Positions 22,018 through 32,179 of a DNA stretch of 34,014 nt are shown piece after piece. Both the position numbers and the translations under genes were made by a program. The stretch comes from Gemmatimonadota bacterium (GTDB taxonomy: Bacteria; Latescibacterota; UBA2968; UBA8231), in contig JAPPEF010000031.1 in the NCBI GenBank assembly GCA_028875335.1, positions 1 through 34,014 of the forward strand, in the 5' to 3' direction. The notes beneath the pieces are model-generated. The model ran no database searches and was not told the DNA's origin. It saw nothing but the letters and a program-made list of their open reading frames with translations. The stretch's first letter is position 1, and each line of letters opens with the position of its first letter.

Positions 22018-23859
22018 CTATTTCTGTAGCTGACCCACGTCCCGCACGGCTCCGTGCGCTGCGCTCGTCGTCAGCGCGGCATACGCCTGTAGCGATTGGG
22101 GGATGTGGCGCTGGCGGTTGCGGGGGCGATAGGCGTCTATTTTTTGTCGTCGCGCGGACAGCTCGGCGTCTGCGATTAGCACGTCGATTTTGCGATTGGG
22201 AATGTCGATGCGAATCCGGTCGCCGGTTTCCACTAGGGCCAGTGCTCCGCCCTCGGCTGCTTCCGGCGAGACGTGGCCAATTGACAGCCCGGAGGTGCCG
22301 CCGGAGAAGCGGCCGTCGGTCAGCAGCGCGCAGGTCTTGCCCAGCCCCATGGACTTGATGTACGACGTTGGATAGAGCATTTCCTGCATCCCCGGCCCGC
22401 CCTTGGGGCCCTCGTAGCGGATCACTACCACGTCGCCGTCGCGGACCTTGCCGCCGAGGATGCCCTCACATGCTTCGTCCTGCGACTCGAAGATTTGGGC
22501 CGTGCCTTCAAACACCCAGATCGACTCATCCACGCCAGCCGTCTTCACGATGCAGCCCTCCTCGGCGATGTTGCCGAAAAGCACGGCCAGACCGCCATCC
22601 TGCGAATAGGCGTGCGCGACCGAGCGGATGCAGCCCGTTTGCTCGTCTGTGTCCGACTCAGAGTAGAAGTTGTTCTGGGAAAAGGCGGTTTTCGTCCGCA
22701 CGTTGCCCGGGGCCGCCAACGCGCGCTGTACGGCCATTGGGTCGACCGTACCCGGCCCGCGAATGTCGTTTGCGGCGATCAGTTCGCCCAGCGACGGCCC
22801 GGCAACAGTCTGCGGCTCGGGGTGGATTCTGCCGCCGCGCAATAGCTCGCCTAAGATGCTCATAATGCCGCCGGCGCGCGCGACGTCCTCTATGTGAAAC
22901 TCCTGCGTGGCCGGTGCCACTTTGCAGATACAGGGAACTTGCCGCGAGAGCCGGTCGATGTCGGCCATGGTGAAATTGACTTCGGCCTCGCGGGCCATGG
23001 CCAACAGGTGTAGGACCGTGTTGGTAGAACCGCCCATGGCAATGTCTAAGGTCATGGCGTTTTCAAAGGCCGCAAAGGTCGCAATGCTGCGCGGTAGCAC
23101 CGACGTGTTGCTCTCTAGGTAAAATGCCTTGGCCATTTCGACGATCCGCTTGCCAGCCGCGGCAAAAAGCTCCCAGCGCAGGGCGTGCGTGGCGAGAATG
23201 GTGCCGTTGCCCGGTAGGGCTAGGCCGATGGCTTCGTTAAGGCAGTTCATGGAGTTGGCGGTGAACATGCCCGAGCACGAGCCACAAGTCGGACAGGCTT
23301 GTTCCTCCATTTTGGCCACGTCCTCGTCGCTCAAGTTGGGGTCAGCCGCGGCGACCATGGAGTCGACCAAATCGAGCTTGGCGCGGCCCGTTGACAGCTC
23401 GGTTTTGCCGGCCTCCATTGGCCCACCCGAGACGAAGATCGCCGGGATGTTGAGCCTGAGCGCGGCCAGCAACATGCCCGGAGTGATCTTGTCGCAATTG
23501 GAGATGCAGACGAGGGCATCGGCCTTGTGGGCCTGCACCATGTACTCGACGCTGTCGGCGATTAGCTCGCGGCTCGGCAGGGAATAGAGCATGCCGTCGT
23601 GGCCCATGGCAATGCCGTCATCTACGGCAATGGTGTTGAACTCGACGCCGTAGCCGCCGTGCTGATCGATCACTTCCTTAACCTTCTGGCCGATGGGGTG
23701 CAGATGCACGTGCCCAGGCACGAACTGGGTAAAGGAGTTGGCGATGGCGACGATGGGCTTTTGGAAGTCCTCGGTCTTCATGCCGGTGGCGCGCCACAGG
23801 GCACGCGCGCCGGCCATGCGCCTCCCCTGCGTGGTGGTACTGCTGCGAAATGATTGCAT
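22018..23859 (-). CDS. ilvD: Dihydroxy-acid dehydratase, branched-chain amino acid biosynthesis
   Basis: The 613-residue protein matches the E. coli IlvD type nearly throughout: [20 protein letters not shown] at the start, [11 protein letters not shown] with Cys122, [20 protein letters not shown] with Cys189, Cys192 and Cys195, and [15 protein letters not shown] near the end. The cysteines ligate an iron-sulfur cluster. It converts dihydroxy-isovalerate and dihydroxy-methylvalerate to the 2-keto acids before valine and isoleucine. Sugar-acid dehydratases of the IlvD/EDD family are related, but the length and the long [17 protein letters not shown] stretch favour true IlvD. ATG at 23859 follows AAAGAG. 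Other ilv genes are absent here. Confidence 0.95.
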   Translation of the reverse strand: MQSFRSSTTTQGRRMAGARALWRATGMKTEDFQKPIVAIANSFTQFVPGHVHLHPIGQKVKEVIDQHGGYGVEFNTIAVDDGIAMGHDGMLYSLPSRELIADSVEYMVQAHKADALVCISNCDKITPGMLLAALRLNIPAIFVSGGPMEAGKTELSTGRAKLDLVDSMVAAADPNLSDEDVAKMEEQACPTCGSCSGMFTANSMNCLNEAIGLALPGNGTILATHALRWELFAAAGKRIVEMAKAFYLESNTSVLPRSIATFAAFENAMTLDIAMGGSTNTVLHLLAMAREAEVNFTMADIDRLSRQVPCICKVAPATQEFHIEDVARAGGIMSILGELLRGGRIHPEPQTVAGPSLGELIAANDIRGPGTVDPMAVQRALAAPGNVRTKTAFSQNNFYSESDTDEQTGCIRSVAHAYSQDGGLAVLFGNIAEEGCIVKTAGVDESIWVFEGTAQIFESQDEACEGILGGKVRDGDVVVIRYEGPKGGPGMQEMLYPTSYIKSMGLGKTCALLTDGRFSGGTSGLSIGHVSPEAAEGGALALVETGDRIRIDIPNRKIDVLIADAELSARRQKIDAYRPRNRQRHIPQSLQAYAALTTSAAHGAVRDVGQLQK

Positions 23860-23870
23860 AATAGCTCTTT

Positions 23871-23892
23871 CAAAAAGCTGCCGTCTAGCAGC
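23871..23892 (-). terminator. Weak intrinsic terminator after the GNAT gene
   Basis: On the minus strand GCTGC-TAGACG-GCAGC is followed by TTTTTG. The stem is only 5 bp, so it may attenuate rather than fully stop transcription from the tamBA unit into ilvD. Confidence 0.35.
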
Positions 23893-23897
23893 GGGTT

Positions 23898-24758
23898 TTA
23901 GGTAGTAAAATCAATTTCTAGCGCATCTCCCATAGGCACGTAGCCGATTTTCTCATAGATGCTGTTGGAGGTTGGATTGGCCTGATCGGCAAATAGGCTG
24001 CAAAACGAATAGCGCTCGGAGAGCAGTTTCTTGGTCAACGACGCGACGCATGAAGTGGCGTATCCCTTGTTGCGCTGCTCGGGCGGCGTGTACACCGCGG
24101 TGACGGTTATGCCGTTTCGCATCGGGCGCGTCGTTTTGGCCATAGAGACCGGCCCATTGCAATCCCAAATGTACAGTTGTTTGTCGGCAATGAACCGCGC
24201 GGCGCTTTTCTTGGCCCCGTCGAGATCGGCTGGCTCCCCTAACGCCTCTTGCGAAAAGGCGTCCACCCACTGCGCCATGAGCGGATGGTCGTCCATGCTG
24301 GCCCAGCGCAGCGCTCCCGCCGCAAGGGGCACGTCGGCGACCGTGCGCGCTTCAAATACGCGCAGCCGCATGGTCTCCTTAGGCGCGGCGCTGGGCACGG
24401 CCTCGGCCCAGCAAGCGGCAAAGGCTTGCGCTTCGGACGCTGGCCCGACAACGCCGGGGATGGACACATCCGTTGCAATCAGGTGGCGAACGAGATGGGC
24501 GATAGACCCTTTGACATTCGCAACGAACTTGCTGAGGATGATTCTCCTCGGCGGCGTCATTACGGCTGAGCCGATCGCGCTGCCTTGCTCTAAGACGCTC
24601 AATAATAACGGCGGCTCGGGCCCGTAGCACAGGGGATCTTTGGCGAGCGCGTACGCGAGGCCGATTGGCAGGTTGTTTTCGCTCTCGTGCAATTCGAGGC
24701 AAGCACCTGCGAGCGCAATCAGCTCGCTGGCGTCGGCGTGGTGTATTATTTCGACCAT
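23898..24758 (-). CDS. GNAT family N-acetyltransferase
   Basis: The 286-residue protein has a C-terminal GNAT domain: [20 protein letters not shown] (about 215-234) contains the acetyl-CoA pyrophosphate loop (Q/R)xxGxA, and [11 protein letters not shown] is the usual motif B tail. The N-terminal 130 residues are less conserved. It transfers an acetyl group from acetyl-CoA to an unknown amine. Its ATG directly follows the tamA TGA, so it is translationally coupled to an outer-membrane protein gene. Whether the two are functionally linked is unknown. Confidence 0.88.
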   Translation of the reverse strand: MVEIIHHADASELIALAGACLELHESENNLPIGLAYALAKDPLCYGPEPPLLLSVLEQGSAIGSAVMTPPRRIILSKFVANVKGSIAHLVRHLIATDVSIPGVVGPASEAQAFAACWAEAVPSAAPKETMRLRVFEARTVADVPLAAGALRWASMDDHPLMAQWVDAFSQEALGEPADLDGAKKSAARFIADKQLYIWDCNGPVSMAKTTRPMRNGITVTAVYTPPEQRNKGYATSCVASLTKKLLSERYSFCSLFADQANPTSNSIYEKIGYVPMGDALEIDFTT

Positions 24759-26888
24759 TCAGAAAGCCTGACCAATAGAAAAATAAAAGTGCCGCCGCTG
24801 ATACAACCGCCTCCACCACTGTTTCTCGTCAGATCCGCTGTCGAGGGATCCATCGTTGAAAGCTACGTCGAGCCGGAGGGGAAATCCCAAAACGTAGCGC
24901 AGTCCCACCCCATAGCCATCGACCATGCCCCACCAGCTCGCTTGGCTTGGCTTGCGCCAGACCTGTGCCCGGTCCCAAAAGCCAACGAGGCCGAAGTTTT
25001 TTCGCTGATAGCGCAATTCCCCGCGCATATTCAGGCCGAGGCGTCCGCCGCCCGGTGCGTGTATGGCTTCGTACTCAACGCCGCGCACAGATCCCTCGCC
25101 CCCGTACGCCTTCCAATACTTTTGCGGTAGCCGCCGTCCCTCGCGCAGCGAGGCCGCCCCCCCTCCTTGCAGGGCTAGGGCCAACATCAGGCCGTGCTTG
25201 AGCGGCTGGTAATATATGAATTCAGCCTCGCCATCGATCACATAGGTCTGATGCTGCCCCAGAATGAACGAGGAGGCGTAGAGTCCGGTCAACTGCAAGA
25301 GCGCGCCGCGCGTGGGGGCAAAGGGGTCGTCGCGCGAATCGCGCAGAAACTCGGTCTTCAAATTGACCGAGCGCTCGCGTTCGGTCAGAATTCGCAGCCA
25401 ATCTGCCGTCACTGGGATCTTGCCGTCACTGTAATCTATAACCTCGTCTTGGGCAGAGAAATTGCCTTTGCCAGAGAAATCGAAGTCGGAGTCGCCAAAC
25501 AGATCGTCCGCGTCGGTCGTCTCATCGCTGTCGGTTTCACCCTCGTCTCCGGGATCAAGAGGCTTGGGCGCGTAGTCGATGCGCTCGCTCGGATCGGGCC
25601 GGGTGCGCGAATCTTCTCCGCTAATAGAGACTTGGGCTTGGTAGATCTCGCGCCAGCCCTTGGTGAGCGTTGCTTCAGCTTTCCACAAGTGCTCAACTGC
25701 GAGGTAGTTGAAGGTGGCTGTGTTTATATACTCTCGTATGGTCGCCTCCCCCCCAAAGGGAAGGAACAAAAAGCCGTTGAGCACCGAATCGTTGGCCGTC
25801 AAAAGCGCGACTTGCCGCTGGTCGTTCGGGTTGCCCTGCTGCTTGGTCGGCTGCCACTTGTCGGTGACCCCCGCCGACAACACCAAGTCAGCGCCCGTGC
25901 CCAGCAAGTTGCGCTCGGTAAAGGACGCGGTGACGCCCTGCTCCGGCTTCCCCCAACCGGCATTGAGGCTTAGTCGAGCGCCACGGCCCAGCCAGTTGTT
26001 GTGCTGCACGACTCCGCCTACGCGCGGCTCAATGTTGCTGAAGAAGGCACCGGCACTTAGGGAGATGCGCTTTCTTTCTTTTAAGCGAACCACGACCGGC
26101 TGCAAGCTGTCACCCGCCTCGGGAGTGAGTAGAAAGACCGAGCGGAACAGGCCGGTCTTCGCCAGTTGCTCGCGGCTTTTGGCTAGCTGCTCGGGATTGT
26201 ACAAGTCCCCCTGCTCAAAGTGCAGATAGCGCTCGATCAACTCCTTGCGCGTGTATAGCTGGTCGAGGTTTTCGACCTCGACGGCACCAAAGTACATCTT
26301 GCGCCCGGGATCGATGTGAAAGACGACCTCTGTGCTGCGGCTGGCGCGGTCGTCCCTCACCCACTCGTTGCGCACTGCGGCATGAGGGTAGCCGCGCTGA
26401 TTGAGAAAGACCTGTAGTTGGCGCTCGCCTTCGAGCACCTTGCCGTAGTCGAGAGGCGCGCCAGCGCGCAGGCCGACCTGAGCGCGCAGGGTGTCGGCCG
26501 CAAAAGGTGCGCCCCCTACGAGCGTTAGAGCGCGCACCGTCCACAGCGCACCGCTGTTGATTTCAATGTGAATGTGGACTCGGTTTTTGGCGTCCAAGCG
26601 CAGGAGCTTGCGGACGATCTCGGCGTCGCGATAGCCCTTGCTGTAATAGAGATTGACCAGTCCGCTGAGGTCGTTTCTGAAGAAGCGGCGTTGGAAGCGC
26701 TTGCCTTCTTGGGTTAGCATGGCCGAGCGCAAGGTCTCGCCTTTGATGCGCTTTGCGCCTCGGTGCACGAAGCGTATCTGAGCCACCTTGTGACCATCGG
26801 CTTCGCGGGCCGATATTTCGCGCAGATCCTCTTGGGCCAAGGCGCTCCCGGCGAGGGCCAGACAGAGCACGCCGACGAGCGCACTCAT
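24759..26888 (-). CDS. tamA: Outer-membrane Omp85-family protein, TamA-like
   Basis: The 709-residue protein has a signal peptide (MSALVGVLCLALAGSALA), about three POTRA domains (residues roughly 30-320, including FVHRGAKRIKGETL and YFGAVEVENLDQLYTRKEL) and a beta-barrel ending in aromatic YFSIGQAF. Together with the tamB gene directly upstream, it should form the translocation and assembly module for outer-membrane proteins or lipid transport. The ATG at 26888 overlaps the tamB stop (ATGA); a longer frame reaching 27038 lies inside tamB and lacks a signal peptide at its start. A highly acidic loop (about 445-475, with DEGETDSDETTDADD and DSDFDFSG) interrupts the barrel and makes it longer than E. 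coli TamA. Confidence 0.88.
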   Translation of the reverse strand: MSALVGVLCLALAGSALAQEDLREISAREADGHKVAQIRFVHRGAKRIKGETLRSAMLTQEGKRFQRRFFRNDLSGLVNLYYSKGYRDAEIVRKLLRLDAKNRVHIHIEINSGALWTVRALTLVGGAPFAADTLRAQVGLRAGAPLDYGKVLEGERQLQVFLNQRGYPHAAVRNEWVRDDRASRSTEVVFHIDPGRKMYFGAVEVENLDQLYTRKELIERYLHFEQGDLYNPEQLAKSREQLAKTGLFRSVFLLTPEAGDSLQPVVVRLKERKRISLSAGAFFSNIEPRVGGVVQHNNWLGRGARLSLNAGWGKPEQGVTASFTERNLLGTGADLVLSAGVTDKWQPTKQQGNPNDQRQVALLTANDSVLNGFLFLPFGGEATIREYINTATFNYLAVEHLWKAEATLTKGWREIYQAQVSISGEDSRTRPDPSERIDYAPKPLDPGDEGETDSDETTDADDLFGDSDFDFSGKGNFSAQDEVIDYSDGKIPVTADWLRILTERERSVNLKTEFLRDSRDDPFAPTRGALLQLTGLYASSFILGQHQTYVIDGEAEFIYYQPLKHGLMLALALQGGGAASLREGRRLPQKYWKAYGGEGSVRGVEYEAIHAPGGGRLGLNMRGELRYQRKNFGLVGFWDRAQVWRKPSQASWWGMVDGYGVGLRYVLGFPLRLDVAFNDGSLDSGSDEKQWWRRLYQRRHFYFSIGQAF

Positions 26889-29800
26889 CGGAATTCTCGC
26901 TTCAGGCCAATGCCTAGCCCATAGTGATCGTACTTGCTTTGCGCTGAGCCGGTGATGATGAGGAAGGACTTCACTTTGTGCTCGATCCGCACTTCGCCCG
27001 AAGCCATCTCTTTGAGCGGGGCCTCGTAGCGCACCCATAAGGGCAGGGGCAACCTGCGGCTGAAGTACTCGCCCACGCGCAGCGCCGGATCACCCGGCTC
27101 GGCCCCGGCGATCTCACTCGACGGCAGGACCGTGAATTCATCAAGCCCCACCTCCTTCTCGACCTGCTTGCTCAAGAGCTGGCCGGCGGCCGTAACGGCC
27201 GCGTCGTAGTCGAGGTCAGCCACATCGAGGTCAGCCATATTAAAGACCAGCAGGTTGACGATGCTCAAAGGATCTTCTATCGGGTCCGCGTTCGGGTCTT
27301 CCGAGTCCGCCTCAAAATCCGGCACAATTTTCTGAGCCGACCCTTTTAGCGTCAGGGTCACGTCGTACTCATACTCGCTCTTAATGTTTGGGATGTCCTC
27401 GACTTTGGCCTGCAAATCGAGTGTGGGATTCAGTTCAAAGGGGTCGTACATCACGTCGAGGATGGACTTAGTCGGCGCTAGGCGGTTGAAGACGACGCGC
27501 CCCTGTGTGATGTTGAACTCCTGATTGAGTACGAAGACTTGCCCTTCGTCTATTGTGATGTCGCCTTGGAAGAGTGGCTTGTAGAAGGTGCCGCCGACCT
27601 CAACCGCGCCCGATGCTTCGACCTCGGCTAGCTCGCTGTCGAGGGCGAGGCCGCGGAGATCAATCTCGACGGCTAGGGCCATGTTTTCCAAAAAATCGTC
27701 GCGCAATGCCGGCGGTGGCGGTGGCACGGGAAGCGCGAGGACTACGAGGCTCGCCTCGGACTTTGGTCGGTCGATGCGGATACGCCCCGCCAACTTGGAC
27801 GCGCTGAGCGAGCCGGCGAAGGATAGATCTAAGTCAATGTCGTTTGCCCTAAACGACTGTCCAACGTCTTCGTAGGAGGAGGTCATCCGCTCGGCTTGGA
27901 GCTGCAAGTCAAAGCTAGGGTCGTCGAGCCGCGATAGGTCGAACTGCCCGGTGAGCGACGCGCTGTGAAACCCCCGCTTAGGTTCTTTCTCGACGGAGAA
28001 ACCTACCAGTTCGACCTGCCGGTCATTGAATTGCAACTGCCCGTCGGGCAGCGCGTAGATCGGCTCTAAGTCGAGGAGGGCAAATTCGAGTCCCTTGACC
28101 CCTATTTGACCTTGTAATGAGAGCGTTGAGTCCAACCCCTCGGCCCGGAGATCAGTACTGATCCGACCGTCGAGATGGTCCAGTTCGGCTATTAGGTCGC
28201 CGAGGAAGAGGAGTCCGATGCCGTCGGAATGCGCCTCTAGCCAGCTCTCGTCTAAGGAGAGTTCACCGGCCTGCAAATCCCAGGGCACCCGACCAGTCAC
28301 GGTGAGGCTGTCGTCGGGCAATGTCGTCCAGTTCAAATGCCAATCGCCGCCGTGCCGGTCGCCGACGAGTTGGCCGCGCAGCTTGCCCAAGTCCGCGGTT
28401 TCCACGGCCAGTTCGGCGGTAACTTGAGGAGCGGATGTCGTGCCGCGAACCTCGGCGTCGAGTTGGACCAGCCCCTTGGGACCACCGAAGAAAGCTAAGT
28501 CCGCGTCTTTGAGGGCTAGCTCAATTTTCGAGGGCTTGGTGCCTTCTAGTTGGCCAGCTAGTCGCAAGCTGCCGGCTGGTTGGTGGGCGAGGCGGTCGCG
28601 GTCGTAGCGCCGCAGGCCAATCGCCACTGAGTCCAAGACCACGCGGCCCTCGCCGAACGCGAAATGCCCTCCAGACAGGAGAGCCAGCCGCAGCGAGTCG
28701 GCTGAAGCTCGGCTCTCGATGGCCAAGCCCTGCACGTCGATATGCCCGGACAAGTCCCGCCAACTAGGCATGGAATCCCCCAAGGCCGCTTCTAAGTACC
28801 CGTCGAGGTCGAGCCGCCCGTACAGCGGGCGTCCCAAAGCATAGCTGAGCACTGGGCCCAAGTCGGCCGCCTTCGCCTCGATTGCGAGCCGAGCGGGGGC
28901 TGCCCCCGGCCCGAAGAGCGGTGCGGCTGGGCAGGTGAGCGCGAGGCGCATGCCGGCATCGGCGGTAAACTCGGTCTTGAGCGTATCTGCCAATGAGAGA
29001 CGCAGCCGAGCATTGCCGAGGGCGAGGGTGTCGAGATGCATATCCGCCATCGTCACCACACCCTGTGCCTCTGGCCTCGCTAGGGTACCGCCGACTCGCA
29101 GATGCCCGCCGCCCGTCGCGCTGAGGTCGGACGCGAGGTTGGATAGCTCAAGAGCGGATAACTCCGCTGCAACGGAGAGCGAATCCCGCCCGACCCAGCC
29201 CGAAAGATCCACTAGGCCGACTGACGTTTGCAGGTGTACAGCGGTGAAATCCATGCGCCCGTCGCCATAGTCGGCTTGGAGAGCACCGTAGTTTTGCAAC
29301 TCCCATTCCCCCTGCCGCAGCAAGAGCGAGTCGAGGGCTAGGTCCGCTTGGACTGCGTCTAGATCCTCCAACGGTCCCTCCCAGCGCAAAGTACCGCCCA
29401 ATGCGGCTACTGCTCCATCTGCTCCCCGCAACAAGGTATCGGCAAAATCCGCTTGGGCCGTTAAGTGCCCGTCCACGTCTAGCTCCGCTAGCACGCTCAC
29501 GCCCGGTGCGGTGCCGGCTACCCGCGCCGCACCTTGGTCCCAGCCCACGTTCAGCGCGAGTTCGCCGGTCTGCCATCCTGCGTATTCTAGCGGCGTGGTC
29601 GCAGCGCGCCCGGCCAGCCGTAGCTCGTCGAGCGATAGCCCACCCGCCCCGCGCAAATCCGCGTCGAGCCGCCCGCTTAACCCGGGCATGATCCGCTCTA
29701 CTGCTAGTCCGTTTACGGCTGCCACTAGCGTATCGATCTCGCTGCGCTTTAGATCAATGTCTGCCCGCGCTACTAGGAGATCGCGTTCTAAGCGCAAATC

Positions 29801-31162
29801 CGCCGCGAGGTAGCGGTTGGCGGACAAGTGTAGATCTGCGGCGAGCGGACCGAACTCCTCGCCCAATTCGCCGGGGAGATGGCTGGTCGTCAGCCGCAAC
29901 GCCAGCGTATCGGGCTTGGCCTGTCCGGCGATGGCTATGGGCGCTGCGCCGCGCAAAAAAGACGCCGCCTGCAATGCGCCCTTCAGCGCGAGGTCGTAGT
30001 CCCCCTCTAAGTCGGAAGAGCCGGTGGCTATTAAATCCAGCACGGGCGATTGCAGGTCGAGACGAGTTGCCCCATCGGGCTGGTGCCAACCCGTTATCTC
30101 GGCGTCGAATTGCCGATCGGGAATTAGGTCCACATCGCGCAGGAGGGCGGCAAAGTCCGCCGCATAGCGCTGGTGTTGCAATTGTACGCCAGCCGCTAGA
30201 TCGAATTCCGCCCGTCCCGCAAAGGGGGCTGCTAGCGCGAGGTCAAATCCCTCGCCCCGCAGTTGGGTCTGCAAGCTGTCGCGGGTAAAGAAATAAGTCG
30301 CCTCGCCCGTCAGGGTGCCGTCGAACAAGGAGACGAGCAGAGAATCCACTACTAGGCGCGTGCTGTTGGCGCGCATGTCCCCTCGCAGATCCACTGCGGA
30401 GGTCGTCGGCGCGCTTCCCTTGCCTCTGAGCGTCCCGCGCAGTTGCAGTGGCGTCAATGCCCCGTCTATCTCCGCTGCTAGGGAACCTCGCGCGGAATCG
30501 GTCTCCACCGTCGCCGTGGCGTCCATTTGCAAAGGCCGCGGCAACTTCATCCCCAGGGAAAACGAGGCGTGGAGGTCGGACCTTAGACTGTCGCCAGCAC
30601 CCACGGCCCGTATCTCTCCGCGGTCAATGCGGTGCGGACTGAGCGCGAGATCCAGCGTTAGCGAGCGCAGCGGCACGCCCTGCAACTCGGACAAGGTTAG
30701 CTCTAAGTGCCCCGAGGTATCTGCTACTGCGCGATACGCGCCGCGCCAGTCCTGCGCCCAGATCCGCGTTTCGCCCAACTGCCAATCGAGTGCACCAGCT
30801 TTCGCGTTGAGGTTGGGGAGGAAGGCAAGGGGCAGTTCGATGTCCGTGGCTGCGGTAGTTGAATCGGCCCCGGTGCCTGGCTCAATCCGCACCTTGGGTG
30901 CCTGTATATCGACTTCCCAAGACCACGGCCACGCGGCGATGTACTCGGCATTGACGGTCACCCCTAGCGCGGGGTTTTTGCAGTACACGTCGGAAAAGGA
31001 AAACGCGTAGAGCAAGCCTCCCCGGCGACTGCCGATGGAGATTTGCCATCCCCCAACTCCGCGCTCTAGCAGGTGCGCGAGTGCGGCAGGCCCTATGGGC
31101 GTAACCGCGACGAGGACGAGGACGGCAGCCAAAACGGCCGCCCCGAGCAGCTTCCTCTTCAT
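26885..31162 (-). CDS. tamB: Translocation and assembly module protein TamB-like (AsmA/DUF490 superfamily)
   Basis: The 1425-residue protein has an N-terminal membrane anchor (LLGAAVLAAVLVLVAV) and then about 1000 residues of beta-rich, weakly repetitive sequence typical of a periplasm-spanning groove. The conserved C-terminal TamB domain is at about 1150-1425 (FNITQGRVVFNRLAP, SIVNLLVFNMADLD, RIEHKVKSFLIITGSAQSKY). It forms a bridge from inner membrane to TamA. The ATG at 31162 overlaps the upstream stop as ATGA and its own stop overlaps tamA, so three genes are translationally coupled. The gene order tamB before tamA is the reverse of E. coli. Family is clear from architecture and neighbour; detailed identity is moderate. 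Confidence 0.88.
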   Translation of the reverse strand: MKRKLLGAAVLAAVLVLVAVTPIGPAALAHLLERGVGGWQISIGSRRGGLLYAFSFSDVYCKNPALGVTVNAEYIAAWPWSWEVDIQAPKVRIEPGTGADSTTAATDIELPLAFLPNLNAKAGALDWQLGETRIWAQDWRGAYRAVADTSGHLELTLSELQGVPLRSLTLDLALSPHRIDRGEIRAVGAGDSLRSDLHASFSLGMKLPRPLQMDATATVETDSARGSLAAEIDGALTPLQLRGTLRGKGSAPTTSAVDLRGDMRANSTRLVVDSLLVSLFDGTLTGEATYFFTRDSLQTQLRGEGFDLALAAPFAGRAEFDLAAGVQLQHQRYAADFAALLRDVDLIPDRQFDAEITGWHQPDGATRLDLQSPVLDLIATGSSDLEGDYDLALKGALQAASFLRGAAPIAIAGQAKPDTLALRLTTSHLPGELGEEFGPLAADLHLSANRYLAADLRLERDLLVARADIDLKRSEIDTLVAAVNGLAVERIMPGLSGRLDADLRGAGGLSLDELRLAGRAATTPLEYAGWQTGELALNVGWDQGAARVAGTAPGVSVLAELDVDGHLTAQADFADTLLRGADGAVAALGGTLRWEGPLEDLDAVQADLALDSLLLRQGEWELQNYGALQADYGDGRMDFTAVHLQTSVGLVDLSGWVGRDSLSVAAELSALELSNLASDLSATGGGHLRVGGTLARPEAQGVVTMADMHLDTLALGNARLRLSLADTLKTEFTADAGMRLALTCPAAPLFGPGAAPARLAIEAKAADLGPVLSYALGRPLYGRLDLDGYLEAALGDSMPSWRDLSGHIDVQGLAIESRASADSLRLALLSGGHFAFGEGRVVLDSVAIGLRRYDRDRLAHQPAGSLRLAGQLEGTKPSKIELALKDADLAFFGGPKGLVQLDAEVRGTTSAPQVTAELAVETADLGKLRGQLVGDRHGGDWHLNWTTLPDDSLTVTGRVPWDLQAGELSLDESWLEAHSDGIGLLFLGDLIAELDHLDGRISTDLRAEGLDSTLSLQGQIGVKGLEFALLDLEPIYALPDGQLQFNDRQVELVGFSVEKEPKRGFHSASLTGQFDLSRLDDPSFDLQLQAERMTSSYEDVGQSFRANDIDLDLSFAGSLSASKLAGRIRIDRPKSEASLVVLALPVPPPPPALRDDFLENMALAVEIDLRGLALDSELAEVEASGAVEVGGTFYKPLFQGDITIDEGQVFVLNQEFNITQGRVVFNRLAPTKSILDVMYDPFELNPTLDLQAKVEDIPNIKSEYEYDVTLTLKGSAQKIVPDFEADSEDPNADPIEDPLSIVNLLVFNMADLDVADLDYDAAVTAAGQLLSKQVEKEVGLDEFTVLPSSEIAGAEPGDPALRVGEYFSRRLPLPLWVRYEAPLKEMASGEVRIEHKVKSFLIITGSAQSKYDHYGLGIGLKREFR

Positions 31163-31989
31163 TCGGATTTGAGGCGGGTCAGGGCTTTGGACACGTGGAA
31201 GAGCGAGTCGGGCAACGGCGCGTACGCTATGGTCTTGATCTCGCGGTCTAAGCGGAACACTTGGCTGGGCTTCTCTTTTCCGGGGAGCTTAACTGCGGCC
31301 GTCAAGGTCGAGCGCAGGGCGAAGCCTTTGAGTTCCTCGGCGTTCTCTAGCTCGTCGCTCAGGGCTTCGTGGTCTTCTAGCCCCTCCAGTCCACCGCCGA
31401 TTACCGACGGATAGGACGTGCTAGCCTTCTGCAAATCCATAAACGCCGAGATCTCCTGAAAGCCGGGGAAATTCTTGGCAATGCAGGCATCGTACGTGTA
31501 GCGGTTTTCGCGGCGGAGCTCTTGGGTGTTGGAGTCGAGATAGCGGGCGCGCATCTGCGCGACGACCCGCCGACAGGGGATTCCAGCGATGCGCGCCGTG
31601 TCTCCCGGCACCTTGACTCTAAGGGCCATCTGCGCCCCGCTGGGGGCCGCCTGCGGCTTGGCCGCGGCCTTGCGCGCCGGAGGGGCCTTCTGCTGGACGA
31701 AGGTCTGTGCCGTCAGGTCGATTTCGTACACTTGCGCTTGGTCCAGCCGCAAGATGGTACTGGTATTGAGGGACTGACCCTGCTGCCGGAGGGCCCTTGC
31801 CGTTTTCTCGTCGGTCTCAATCTGCTGTTCGACCCGCTGGCTTTTGCCCTTGATGTAAATTTTGTTGGTCGTTTTGCGCGCTCCAGTTTTGTCTTTGCCA
31901 AAGCCTCGATTGACGACCTCTTCCTCGAAATACACATCGGCACCAACGCTCGCCGCGCTGACGAGCAATGCACATACCAGTAAAATCAT
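31159..31989 (-). CDS. Secreted DUF4412-like protein, upstream of tamBA
   Basis: The 276-residue protein begins with a signal peptide (MILLVCALLVSAASVGA), then DVYFEEEVVNRGFGKDKTGA. The phrases IYIKGKSQRVEQQI and ILRLDQAQVYEIDLTAQTFV are those of the DUF4412 type, an envelope protein family of unknown function. ATG at 31989 has AGGAG about 9 bases upstream; an in-frame extension to 32091 lacks a site and has no signal peptide at its start. Two internal Cys residues could form a disulfide. It overlaps tamB and leads the operon, so an envelope or lipoprotein-assembly role is inferred. Confidence 0.8.
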   Translation of the reverse strand: MILLVCALLVSAASVGADVYFEEEVVNRGFGKDKTGARKTTNKIYIKGKSQRVEQQIETDEKTARALRQQGQSLNTSTILRLDQAQVYEIDLTAQTFVQQKAPPARKAAAKPQAAPSGAQMALRVKVPGDTARIAGIPCRRVVAQMRARYLDSNTQELRRENRYTYDACIAKNFPGFQEISAFMDLQKASTSYPSVIGGGLEGLEDHEALSDELENAEELKGFALRSTLTAAVKLPGKEKPSQVFRLDREIKTIAYAPLPDSLFHVSKALTRLKSE

Positions 31990-32120
31990 GCTCGCACTCT
32001 CCTGTGGTAAGTAGGATGGAAGACGTGTGCCATATATAACACCATAGGGGAGGGAAAAGAGTCCCCTTTTATTAAACGACAATGGAAGCATAATATAGCG
32101 AAACGCGGTTGCTAGCCCAT

Positions 32121-32156
32121 AAACAAAAGGCCCCTGCCCGCAAGGGCGAGGGGCCT
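32121..32156 (-). terminator. Intrinsic terminator of the YugP-type gene
   Basis: On the minus strand, AGGCCCCTCGCCC-TTGC-GGGCAGGGGCC pairs over about 11 bp with one small internal mismatch and is followed by TTTTGTTT. It lies 24 bases after the stop at 32180 and separates that gene from the DUF4412-tamBA operon. Confidence 0.9.
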
Positions 32157-32179
32157 CGAATCTCTTGCCGTGTCTGCTG

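Noticed and set aside
26889..27038. 50-residue N-terminal extension of the TamA-like protein
   Set aside because: It lies inside tamB in another frame, whereas the ATG at 26888 is followed by a good signal peptide and overlaps the tamB stop.
32046..32070. Plus-strand AGGGG...CCCCTTTT hairpin as a terminator
   Set aside because: There is no plus-strand gene upstream to terminate, and the stem is short.
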